From NCBI GenBank assembly GCA_000469685.2, contig LS997567.1:22155758-22219757 (forward strand): 64,000 bases of DNA. Reading direction: 5' to 3'. Below the pieces are notes generated by a model. It saw only the letters and a program-made list of their open reading frames with translations. It was not told the origin of the DNA and ran no database searches. The translations under genes were made by a program, and so were the position numbers. The DNA is from Haemonchus contortus. Lineage: Eukaryota > Nematoda > Chromadorea > Rhabditida > Trichostrongylidae. Position 1 is the first letter of the stretch. Every line of letters starts with the position of its first letter. Shown in pieces: positions 43,980-54,339 of this stretch.

Positions 43980-45080
43980 GATTATATAATTGTTTTCTTC
44001 ATCGACGTGATGGCATATCGAACTTCAGAAGAGAGAACCGATGGAGCGATGTATTCGTCTTGCCTGAGATGGTGGATAGGCAGGTCGACGTGGCTGTCGA
44101 AGGGATGCGAGTAGAAGTCGTAGATGACTTTCTCCATTGCACTTCGAGGTGCAGTAACTGCTCCGTCAGAGCGACAAAGGGAAGTCAACTTGGTCTTGTG
44201 ACTGTTGAAACTTGTCGGGCTTTGCCAATGCTCTTTCCACCCGCGGTTTCACCATATCTGCTGCTCCTCTCCATTTCAGATCTTCTCTTATCGCTTCTCT
44301 GCCTAGCTTCCCGAGTTCGGACATTTTTTGATGACTACCTGCAGCTCGCGCGATCCCACGCCGGCGTATCAGCTCGGGAGTCTTCGAAGAGAGCCGTTTC
44401 TTTGCTACTTGTAGACTCTCTGCTTTCCTAGCGCTATCGTGAAGATGTTCGACGAGCTGGTTGCATTCTCCATCGACGTTGTTGATAACGGATTTTTCCC
44501 AGTCACTTGCAACGGAAGCGAAGTGGTCCCAGTTGCCTGGATGGAGTGGGTCGACATTATAAACTCGGGCAACCTTTCGCCCTGCTCATTCCATTCTGTT
44601 CCGTGAGTCTCGATGTGAAGCTCTTCAGCCGTTCTTCTGAGGCGAATCTTGGCGTTAAAATCACCGACGATGACCTTAAAGAAAGTGTGGTCCTCTCTGT
44701 AGAGCCTCTCCAGATCCATATCTATCCTACAACTCCTCTTCGTAGCTTGATGTTGGTGCGAATCGCAAACGTTCGCTTCGGCTTGGTAAGCTTGTACGAA
44801 TCGATGTTCATGGCCAGGTGCGTATTGACGAGGACACCTACGCCGCCGACGCCTCTGCTGTCGCATGTTCCAAGAAACAGTTCTTCTCCAGTCTCAAATA
44901 CTGCGTGCAGTGCAGCGGGCGATGCCTTCTCGTCTCGGTCAGTCCAATGACGTCGTACTTGATCTTCCTTGCCTACATCATCAGGTCTTCTATACACGCT
45001 TCCGATGCAAGCGTCCGTGCGTTGAAAGTAAGATCGCCATCTTACTCCTTCTCCTTTTGGGCAGTCTGTTTTGGCCCTGA
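43980..45080 (-). pseudogene. RTE LINE copy 2: endonuclease and linker
   Basis: Minus-strand frames 44,997-44,722, 44,866-44,405 and 44,188-43,982 form an RTE-type ORF. GEELFLGTCDSRGVGGVGVL and KVIVGDFNAKIRLRRTAEEL are endonuclease motifs (the latter with the GDFN catalytic block), then ETHGTEWNEQGERLPEFIMS and VIYDFYSHPFDSHVDLPIHH, just before RT. The element stops at about 43,980, so RT is missing. Several frameshifts, and 44,270-44,405 is degraded. It closely resembles RTE proteins I recall from hookworms. Confidence 0.82.
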
Positions 45081-45640
45081 GATTTTAGCAGCCTCTCCTG
45101 AGCGGTCCTACCCAACGCTGCCGTATTGGGGGGTCCCTCAAGTTCAAAGGAATGAGGCCCGTTTCTACTACTGTCTTTGGCTTGTAGCTACCCAACGTGC
45201 AGCTTGCTAGGCTCTGACGTGGGGGCTGTTGATTCCGGGGGCTTGCCAGGCTATCCCGAAGTGGACGAGGGGCTTTGTTTTTAAAGGCGATTTTTTTCGC
45301 CTCCCAGGTACTTCTCAATCACTCGGATGCGAGCTTTTGGCAGAGTCGATGGGCAGGATACCAACTGCACCCACAGACTCTCCACACACGTATGCGTGGA
45401 TACACCTGCGAGAAACAGAAGGTACATCGACCAGCACAGCAGAATCAGGGAGCATATCCCCTGAATCCACCTGCGTCTCTGGGCAAGTATTGGCGACTTT
45501 TGGCTGGCTATTTACTATCTAGGCTGCCAGGCCATTCACTATGTAGCCCTGACGTTGGGGCTGGCCAGGCTATCCCGAAGTGGGCAAGGCTTTGTTTATG
45601 TATGCATATATATTTTTTTCCAGGTGCTGCTGAAACATAG
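45081..45640 (-). repeat. RTE copy 2 5' region with two tandem segments
   Basis: Two segments about 325 bp apart (45,206-45,300 and 45,535-45,620) share 'ccaggctatcccgaagtgg' and surrounding sequence, directly upstream of the RTE ORF on the minus strand. Tandem 5' monomers or a head-to-tail truncated copy would both explain this. No coding sequence is assigned. Confidence 0.55.
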
Positions 45641-45929
45641 CGGTGAGGTCATCAAATGCGAAGAAACTATCTGTAATTGCTGTCCAGAGAGTAAGGCTTT
45701 CCTTTTTTCGAAGTTAATGAAATCAGCACATCAGCATTCTTGTCGAACGGTATTTATCGAATTTCTGCCTCATATGACATATCCAGTCGTATTCAAGCCG
45801 TTGTCGAAATGACGGCTGAGATCCACAAGTGAAGTTTTTTTTATTAATTTGCACACCAAATATTGTACATTTTACCTTCAAGCTATATTTCTCGCTTAGC
45901 ATCCCTTTCATCAATGGGTGCTACTAGAC

Positions 45930-48520
45930 TGCTTGTATAAAATCACCTGTCACTTGTATCGCCTGTCGTCCCGTTGATCATCGACTTCCTCGAGCTGGCG
46001 TTAGTAACGTCTCCATTCGTCATTGTCACGACCCAGAGTGGTCCAGTGAATTGGCCTTTCTTCAGGGACACGAAGCCCAGCATTCCTTCAGTTCAGAGGT
46101 TCCGTGAAGACGTCTGAGCATCTCGTTGGCGGCCGTCCTGGTGTTCGCTTGACGTACAGGGGATCCAGTCAGTAACCACCCTGGCCCCACGGTCATCATT
46201 ATATCATAGCATGGCATAACGTGCCTGGCCCACCTAGTTTTCGAATTCATAGCGTAATCAACGTCCTCTCTGATCTTCATTCGTTAACATGGAACTTCTG
46301 ATTCCCTTCTGCATTTGCGTGTATACGGGAATTGCGAGCATCGTCCTTTCCACAGCGCGTTGAATGACGCATACTACATGCTCATCCTGCTTTCGTAGAA
46401 TCCAAGTCTCTGAAGCGTACGTCAAAGCAGGAAGGACAGCAGTGCTGAAAAGGTGAGCATGGAGCCGAATGTTCTTTCTCTTCTTCACTACTCCCTCTAT
46501 GCTCTTGAATGCTCTCCTCGCGGAGGGTCCTTTTTGCTCAGCTCTGAAGGAAGGTCGTTTATCATGTTGGCCTCCGGACCCAGATACACATAGCTAGAGC
46601 ATTCGAAGATATTTGTTAGCTTAAAGGAAGCATCTGGTACCAATACGTTTTTCATGGACACCGTCTTCGTGGTTCATCCTCAAGCCGATCTTTCCACAAG
46701 CACTGTCAAACTCTGCCAGCATTCGTTCCGCCTGCTCGATGACCGGTGTTGTAAGAACGGTCTGTCTGTTGTCGTATGGAAAGCGGAGATGATGTGAGTA
46801 CCGGTCATAGACCTTCACTCTCAAGTATTCCCATTCCATATGAAGCACGATGTTCCCGAGAGCGGCCCTAAAAAGTTTCGGCGAGATGGTATCGCCTTGT
46901 CGAACCTCTTCACGTTGATGATGACTTCCCTATAGAATGGCGAGGTCTTGGTCGTGAAGTTGTTGTAGAGCTCACAAATCATCCTTTTATATTATATAGT
47001 AGCACCCTGGTTGCCCAGGGCTTCAATTACCGCCTCTGTCTCGATGATATCAAAGGCTTTCTGCAAGTCGATTGACGTTAGATATAACGGCTTTTAAGCT
47101 CTCGTGATACTTCAGCGAATTTTGTAACAGTGTGGATATGAGTGATTGCAGTGAACCCTCTCCAAAGCCCTGTACGCTCACATGGCTGTCAATCATCCAA
47201 TATTCTGACTATCCTGTTCAGGATGACGCTTGCGAAAAGCGACAGATTAAAGCGATTTGTAGATTATGACAGCAGGCATATTGGGCATAGTCGCCAATAT
47301 CGTCGGGATTCCCATTCTTGTACAGCAACTTAGTCTCGCTAGTTTTCAACGACATGGGCATTTTGCATTCCGGCAGGTACCGCGTGAATAGTCTAGTCAG
47401 ATTTCCGACGATAATGGGTCTTTAGATGTTATGGTTTGATCCTATCGGGATCGGGAGCCGTACAATTCTTCGTCGAGGTAGTAGCATGTCGAGTTTTGGA
47501 TGGGAAAACTGAAGGGACAACATATCCGTCTTGCCTAACGAATAATATGGTAGGTAGGCAGGTAGACGTGATGGTCGAAGAATCCGAGTAGAAGTCGTAA
47601 ATAAACTTCCCCATTGCCCTTATAGTTGGCGAAGCTGCGTCGGGCTTTGCGAATGATCTTTCCGGCCTCGCCGGCTTCGTCCGTGACTGCTGCTCGTCTC
47701 TCTTTCAGGTCTTCCTTCATCTTCCTCTGCATAGCTCCGCAAGTTTGGACGTTTGTTGATGATTCCCTACAGATGGCGCAAATCCCATCTTGTAGACTCT
47801 CTGCTTTCCTAGCGCTATCGTGAAGATGTTCGATGTGCCGGTTGCATTCTTCGTCGGTGCTGTCGATTACGGAAATGTCACAGTCGCTCGCAGGGGAAGC
47901 GAAGTGATCCAAGTTGATGGAAGTCTTGGGGCTTCGTTTCCTGCACTTCAAAGCTGAGAATCAGAAACTGATGGAGACGGTGCTCCGTTCCCTTTCAGAA
48001 CTTCGGAAAAGAGCGACATCAGTCAGGCAAATCTCCGGTTGAAGATGGTGTGTCCTATTTCATTAGGTACTTTCTACCAAGTGACTCCCATGTCCATGGC
48101 AAATGAGAAGGCTTCTGGAATGCGAGTTAGCCTGGATGGTGTGGGTCGACATGATGAACTGAGACAGCCTTTCCCCCTGCTCATTCCATTCCATTCCATG
48201 AGTCCCGATGTGGACTTCTTCAGCCGTCCTTCTGAGATCACCGACGATGATTTTGAAGAGAGTATGATCTTCTCTGTAGAGCCTGTCCAGATCCATATAA
48301 AACGCTTCCAACTCCTCTTCTTTGTAGCTTGATGTGGGTACGTAGGCAACGAAGATGGTTAGAGTGGAGTTGAGCCAATCTTCTTAATTGCGAACTTCCG
48401 ATTCGAGTTGTTGAGCTTTCCTAAGAATCGATGTTCATGACCAAGTGCGTGTTGACGGGGACAACTACACTGCCGACGCCTCTCTTGCCGCATGTCCAAG
48501 GAACAGTTCTTCTTGAACGG
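45930..48520 (-). pseudogene. RTE LINE copy 1: endonuclease, RT and C-terminal domain, broken
   Basis: On the minus strand: endonuclease start (about 48,500-48,410, VVVPVNTHLVMNIDS), 48,311-48,063 (MDLDRLYREDHTLFKIIVGD, GTHGMEWNEQGERLSQFIMS), linker 47,951-47,535 (RRAAVTDEAGEAGKIIRKAR), 47,614-47,429 (FIYDFYSD...APDPDRIKP, next to the RT start), a gap with RT fragments, 46,848-46,621 (HHLRFPYDNRQTVLTTPVIE, where the catalytic 'FADDIVL' is altered), and 46,488-46,062 (LTYASETWILRKQDEHVVCV, TRWARHVMP). It ends with basic residues near 45,940. Full length but dead. Confidence 0.85.
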
Positions 48521-48544
48521 GCGATACCTTCTAATCTTTCAATT

Positions 48545-49165
48545 TCATGCCTTCCAATGCATCTTCAGAGTCTGAAAGGATCATAACAATCTGTGAATAT
48601 CCGGCCGAACGCCTCCACTAAGTCACCGAAGTTCGAGAAGCCCGAGGGCACGCAGGTGGTCGAAAGGAGAAGCGCCGTGGATTCTTCAAAACCACCCAGC
48701 AAGTGATGGAACCAATGCTTTTGAACTCGGTGACTCCCTAGAGCAGTAGACTTTTTCAATCACCTCATACCATTTATTTGTTCCTTAATCCTCACGTGGA
48801 GTGGTCTTGCCATCTCGCCAATATACATACTCATCACCACAATCATGGTAAGTAATTTTGTAGACCCCCCACACATGTTACAACCACCCTCCCTTCCGCT
48901 GGACAGACCACACAGTTCAAGGTTGTGCATAGGCAATCGTATAGCCTGTACCGAACTAGGCGCTTTTTTAGGTTAAGGGGTGGTACGTTTACAACACCAA
49001 CTGAATTTTCCAAACACGATCTCTTTGGACATTTTCTAATGGAGGCACTGACCTCATCAGAAGTAAATGGTAGTATTATACCAAAGGAATCTTCCTCCCA
49101 TCAAAGTACTACCATCCCTGAAGATCAAACCGCCAGCAGAAGCTCTACGCGGAATTGAAAAATCG
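48545..49165 (-). pseudogene. Penelope-like element copy 1, GIY-YIG region (inverted)
   Basis: The minus strand contains [20 protein letters not shown] (48,759 downwards), cysteine-containing sequence equivalent to 'NC.VCPAGR.GDCNM', and upstream NVPPL- and EVSASIRK-like parts up to about 49,165. These match copies 2 and 3, which carry the GIY-YIG nuclease motif. The 3' end near 48,545-48,610 resembles the terminal segment of copy 3. Frameshifts are numerous. Confidence 0.65.
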
Positions 49166-49381
49166 TAGTAGCATTCGATCAAGCTATATCATGTGCCATT
49201 TTAAGCACATGATATAGATTGATCGAATGTATTTAGGCGGCTTTTTTTCAGTATTTCGCTTAATCTAGAGGCTTGGCTATAGAGCAGCGATTGGCGCCAG
49301 TTTTGGCCATATAATTATGGACAGGATTAAGGCATCTGTACTGGAATACCTGCCCTTACTTTACTGCAGGTATATCTATGA

Positions 49382-50240
49382 TTGCTTCTCAGTCTGTACA
49401 ACACACGAAGAAGTAGATGTGTGTTTTGGCCTACTAAACTCACAATCGGACCATGGCTTCCTTTATTGAACGTTCAAACGAGATTACAGGTAGACATGAT
49501 TGTTACCAAGTACTATAGAAAGTCCAGCAATAAGAATATCATTGTCCATTATCACTCAGCTCATCCTTTTTATGTAAAACGAGCGGTTGTTAGGAATATG
49601 TTCCACACTGCTAAGAAGGTTTGCATCGAAGAGGATGAGCGGAGTGGATTAAAATGGCACACGATATAGCCTGGTCGAATGGCTACTACAAATTTTCAAC
49701 TACACATAGAGCTTCTGCAGGCGGTTTTACCCTCAGACATGGTAGACTTCAATGAGAGGAATGATTCCTTTTGTACTATCCTTTTGTACTACTGTACATT
49801 TATTTTTGATGAGGTCAGTGCCTCCATCAGAAAATGTCTAACGAGATCGTGTTTGGAAAAATCAGTTGCTATTGTTAACGTACCACCCTTCAAATGGAAA
49901 GAGTGCCCACTTCGAAACAGGCTATACGATCGCCTATGTACAACCTCAAACTGTGTGGTCTGCCCAGCTGGAAGAGGGGGTGATTGTAACATGTCTGTGG
50001 TGGTCTACAAAATTACAGGCCATGATTGGGGTGATGAGTATACTGGCGAGATGGCAAGAGCACTCCACGTGAAGGTTAGGGAACAAATAAACCGTGTGAG
50101 GCGATTGAAAAAGTCTACTGCCTTAGGGAGTCACCGAATTCAAAAGCATTGGTACCATCACTTGCTGGGTGGTTTCGAAGAATCCACGAACCTGCGGTGA
50201 GTGCTTCTACTTCGATCACTTGAGATTAAAATACTCTGCC
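49382..50240 (+). pseudogene. Penelope-like element copy 2: RT end plus GIY-YIG endonuclease
   Basis: The frame 49,382-49,669 (VTKYYRKSSNKNIIVHYHSA ... VKRAVVRNMFHTAKKVC) is the RT thumb region of Penelope-like elements. 49,679-50,200 reads [40 protein letters not shown], a cysteine cluster CVVCPAGRGGDCNM, and VVYKITGHDWGDEYTGEMAR, the GIY-YIG core (intact copies read Y...YIGET; here YTGEM). Penelope-like RTs combine with this nuclease for target-primed insertion. The second half of the motif is mutated. Confidence 0.8.
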
Positions 50241-50249
50241 CCTCAAATG

Positions 50250-50884
50250 TTAACACGTTGACGACAGCGCGGGACATATATGTCCCGCGTTTCGCAGGCC
50301 ACGTGGGACAACGCGGGACACATGTGTCCCGCGCTCATTCCGCAACTTTTTTTTTGCGCATGTGTGATTTATTCATATGTTTTTTGTGTTTATATAATAG
50401 ACCGAGCAGTAACAAAGCTATAAACAGAATGGTTCATAATATGATCAGCTATGGTTCATCTTCACACAGGTTTTCCAAGTCTCACAAAATTATGAGCCTA
50501 CTTCAAACATCGACATTTTCGTTGAAATCAATAAGCAAGTAAAAGGAAAACATTAAAAGCAAGCTATTAAATTTGAGTTTCAACAGCATTAAGGAGTTCT
50601 AGTTCTATGTCAGAACATGGCTGAGTTGTGAAGCATCTTCCGAGTTTTCTTCTCTCCCAGCCATTTTCATGTCTGTATAAGCTTTCCATAAGGCGGAATA
50701 TTAATTATATAGAACCCTTTTGTGTGTTTTTCATTTTATCAATCGAGTTACTAAGTAGCGATATGTAGTTGGAGGTAGTTTTCACTCTCAAGCTTCGAAA
50801 TCCCGCGGTCCACGGGGCCGCAAATATTGCGTCGGTTCCACGCCGCCAAAAATGCCCAAACGCGCGTTGTCGTCAACGTGTTAA
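50250..50884. mobile_element. piggyBac-like MITE (TTAA target sites) inside Penelope copy 2
   Basis: TTAA at 50,250-50,253 and 50,881-50,884 bound ends CACGTTGACGACAGCGCG and, inverted, CACGTTGACGACAACGCG. Immediately inside the left end are two palindromes, CGCGGGACATATATGTCCCG and CGCGGGACACATGTGTCCCG. The interior has no transposase. TTAA sites and CACGTT-type ends fit piggyBac superfamily derivatives. Length 635 bp including both TTAAs. Confidence 0.82.
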
Positions 50885-51200
50885 AGCTACGAATCATATT
50901 TTATTGAATGAGCCAACAGTCCAGACATAGGTTCGCATGTTGTTGTATATGAGCCTTAATCGCCAATCAGAGTGAAATTCCTTCCTATAGCGCCGTGTAC
51001 ATATTGCTCCAGAACTGTTAGAAGGTGTTCATCTCAATGGAACTTCCATTCGTGACGCGGTTCGTAACAGAAGACGATATCGCCGGAACATCTGCCCAAT
51101 AAAGCTTGTTTACAAACCTCGTGAAGAGTTCAAGGGAACGATCTATCCAACAATACAGTTATGCCAAGGTTCATAGAAAGCCGTACTTTGAAAAGGATCA
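50885..51200 (+). repeat. Penelope copy 2, 3' terminal segment
   Basis: After the MITE, sequence equivalent to the end of copy 3 follows: 'caataaagcttgtttacaaacctcgtgaagagttc' at 51,100-51,134 and 'ttcatagaaagccg' at 51,169. A degenerate ribozyme-like stretch lies at about 51,070-51,105 (CCGGAACATCTGCCCAATAA in place of CCGAAACGTCAGCCTAATAA). Confidence 0.6.
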
Positions 51201-51960
51201 GAGCATTTTTCTTCTGCCTTCAACCAGTCATTCGCGTGAGTGCCTGTTTTAGTAATAGGTTACCGAGGGAAAACCAGCACTCAAGCTCTGTAAAGCCGCT
51301 TTGTAGTAGTTCAGTCAGGAGGTTGTTGTCGTTTAAAACTCTGATTACTTTCTAGCTATTTTTCATGCTCTTCTCTGAATATTGTGGCTAAGCGAGGAGA
51401 GTTCCGTAGGAGAATCTCCATATCTGAAGTGCAAGAAGTTGCAGTGTATGAGGAAAGGTTTTGATCAAGATTTTTCAGTTCAGTGAAAAAGGATTCACTA
51501 TACACATCCCAAGAAAGGTATCAAAAGCATTTTAACAACGATAATACCCTCATTAAAAGCGAAAAAGAAGTCGACGGAAGTGTTCTTTATCCCGGGCTTT
51601 CCTAGCGCAAGTTACCATAGCGCAGTTGAATGTCTGCCTATAACGGAACTGCAATAAAACCGGCCGATTCGGGTAGCGTAGGAGTAGAGATTTGGTGGTG
51701 CCAAATTTGGAAGTTGGAGAACAAAGTCCTATTCGGCAAGGACACCATACCTATATCCTCGAGTTCCCTTCAACTCAAAAATCGATTTTGGAAAGGAAAC
51801 AGGGTTTGCTGGATAACCCACCTGAAATAGTCCATTTACTACCTTTGCTTTCTCGGAATGACTTTGGTAATAACTCAAAAGATCCGTGATTAGCACATTT
51901 TATAGGCAAAAAGAGTGTACTGTATAATTCTCTGAGGAATTACAGAACATCAATGCAATA
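51201..51960. other. Unassigned region
   Basis: Short frames only, no recognisable family or RNA. Confidence 0.4.
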
Positions 51961-51983
51961 GTTATATAATATTAATAGTAGTA

Positions 51984-52051
<68 letters not shown>

Positions 52052-52165
52052 TAGAAGAAGAAGAAGAAGAAGAAGAAGAAGAAGAAGAAGAATAATATAA
52101 ATATAGTGATAGTAATAGTAATAGTAATAGTAATAGTAATAGTAATAGTAATAGTAATAGTAATG
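51961..52165. repeat. Trinucleotide/hexanucleotide simple repeats
   Basis: TAA/AAT units (51,983-52,050), then GAA units (52,053-52,092), then TAATAG hexamers (52,105-52,165). They give poly-Tyr/Leu/Ile frames without meaning. Confidence 0.95.
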
Positions 52166-52830
52166 GAGTGAGCTCGCGCGCACAGGGAAGCGGGCTCAGT
52201 CTCTGCTTCTGTAGAAAACCGTTAAATCATATGTAATTTATCCTAATAACATTAATAATAGACAAACAGATAACAATAGGAATTCGCAATTTATATGATA
52301 ACAAACAGTCATAGAATACAACAATTACATAACACCAGACAGAGGCTGAGGTCAAGGAGGATATGAAGGTGGTGTCCAGGGCTTCGCCCCCATAGAGATA
52401 GAAATCTTGGGGCTGCCGTCCTCGGTGGCGAGCTCCAGTCGACTCCCCGTTGAAGTTCTTCACGGTCGCCGCTCCGCCCTGAAATACCATAATGAGTCAT
52501 CTTGTGACATGGTCAACTAATAGCCGCGCTTGCAAGGCGCGGTTCACACCTCCCCCTTTACCCAAAATCCGACCCGAACTTTGAGAACGTACATCGAAAA
52601 AAGAGAAAAAGGAAGTTTCTCACCGGAAGTTAGAGGGGATGCTGTCGATATTGGGACAGCTCATCTTCTGAGACAACGGCTCCGATGGAATCTGCCCATT
52701 GCAAGGGGGTGTTCCGTGTGGGAACCTTCGAACCTTCATCGATTTGAAGAGAGCCTTTCACACCGTTGAGAATAGTTATAGTAATCTCTCTATATATAAT
52801 CTACAAGTTTGGTGTGTCTGTTTGTATGTA
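52166..52830 (-). other. Unassigned region; possible end of an unknown element
   Basis: On the minus strand 52,500-52,310 two frames remain open (one with GVDWSSPPRTAAPRFLSLWG). I do not recognise the family. 'caaggcgcggttcacacctccccctt' near 52,530 and 'aagggggtgttccgtgtgggaac' near 52,706 are partly complementary, which could mark a small foldback. Confidence 0.3.
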
Positions 52831-53640
52831 TGTATGAATGCATGTATGTATGTATGTTTGTCTGTATGTTCAACGTGAAATTCAGTATCACTTGAAAAAC
52901 AACTTTAGTCCCTTGAAAAACAATTTTAGAGGTCGGGGCAAGTTAGAGATGGCTGGAGCCTAAGATAAGATCAACGGAGCACATATGAGCTCTGCGGAGC
53001 TCCGCCCGCAGGGAGCGGGACAAGTGCCGGAATGGGCGGTGCGAATAGCCAAACGTCTTATTTTGGCTTCGAAAAAGGTCCAGACGCCGGAAAAAAATGT
53101 TCAGAGGTGAGGATTGGAACAAAAAACTCGACGGGGGAGACCCACGTGCTGTGGGCGGAGCTGCCTCCAAATGGGCGGTACTTCTCATACGTATTCATAA
53201 CTCGATTCAATTGAGGCGCAGAGGCCAGGAAAGAAGTAAAAGGAGTTGGCAGGACCCTATGCGTGCTGGGCGTGCATAAGCTTAGCGAAGCCCACGGTGG
53301 GCGGGGCGTGCGTTGAGACGAAAGATACTTTTCAAAAATGAACGAAACTTTGCTTGGAAACGTTTTAAACTGCAGCAAAATGGTGTTGAGGTGTAAAAGA
53401 ACAAATGTGGTCAAATCCCATAGGTGGGCGGGGTGGGCACTAAAGTGGGCGGGGCTTAGAGAAAAAATTTATAACTTTGCTCAGAGGCGTTTTGGGATGC
53501 GGCAAAAAGTGTTAAGGTGTAAAAGAACAAATTTGGCCAATCCCTACTATATATAAACCACAAGTTTGGCGTCCAAGGATACAGGAGTTATGAATTTCCG
53601 TGCATATGGACAGACAGACAGACAGGAGCGAGCCCTTTAT
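52785..53640 (+). repeat. GGGCGGAGC-rich repeat family, copy d
   Basis: Starts CTCTATATATAATCTACAAG, followed by a short TGTA/TGTT run (52,820-52,870), a body nearly parallel to copy c (GAGCTCTGCGGAGCTCCGCC, 'tcagaggcgttttgggatgcggc'), then ACTATATATAAACCACAAGTT, a short ACAGACAG run (53,611-53,624) and GGAGCGAGCCCTTTATATAAA at about 53,642. This is the most complete copy, showing both ends with AT-rich termini and opposite TGT/ACA microsatellites. Confidence 0.7.
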
Positions 53641-53662
53641 ATAAAATGAGGATTATTACTAT

Positions 53663-53741
53663 TATTATTAGGTTGGCAAGAAGGTCCTGTGACAAAATGG
53701 CTTCCATTTTGTCGCAGGACTTTCTTGCCAACCTAATAATA
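53663..53741. mobile_element. 79-bp mariner-end hairpin
   Basis: TTAGGTTGGCAAGAAGGTCC (53,668 on) and its inverted partner at 53,704-53,740 form a nearly perfect stem of about 36 bp with a 3-base loop, flanked by AT-rich TA-containing DNA. The ends match those of the mariner at 20,393-21,270 over TTAGGTTGGCAA, so this looks like two mariner ends with almost no interior. Confidence 0.78.
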
Positions 53742-53799
53742 TTAGTATTAATATAATAATGATATCATAATAACACTATTATAATACTTACTATATATA

Positions 53800-54220
53800 T
53801 ATATAAATATATATATATAGCGCTCGCGTCTGTCTGTACGTCTGTCCCTCTGTCTAATTGCACGGAAGTTCATAACTCATGTCCTCAGACCTAGAGCGTT
53901 GAAATTCGGTAGGAATACTGAGGGCAGAATGGGAACATTCATGGTAGGTGGGTTACCGGACCGCATCCCTAAGCGGCGGGGTGTGCGCGAAAATTTTAAA
54001 TTTGGCTCTAGGGCGCTTAAAATTGGTAGGAGGACAGGCGGCAGTATGGGAAGACTTATGGTGAGAGGTAGGGCCGAACTCTGCCCACAGGAGGCGGAGT
54101 TTCCGCGAAATAAATGTCTGAGCGGAAACCCATAACTCCTGATCCCATGGCAAAATCAACAGGAGTAGAGGGGGCAGGATGGGAGCACTGACGATAGCAG
54201 AGCCCTCGCAAGGAAGGTCT
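53800..54220 (+). repeat. TGTC-headed repeat with three units of about 115 bp
   Basis: TATATATAGCGCTCGCGTCTG leads into a short TGTC run (53,829-53,853). Three diverged units follow, each with 'ggtagga ... ggcagnatgggaacac' (about 53,905, 54,020, 54,165). Same family as 9490-10,220. Non-coding. Confidence 0.6.
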
Positions 54221-54339
54221 TCCAGGGTGTGGTGCGCTTTTTGAAAATAGTTCTTTGCATGGTGTAGGAGCATGAGCACTGAGTACAGAACTATGGTCCA
54301 CTTCCACTAAATGGCCTTCTGATTGCCAAAAAAGGAGTT

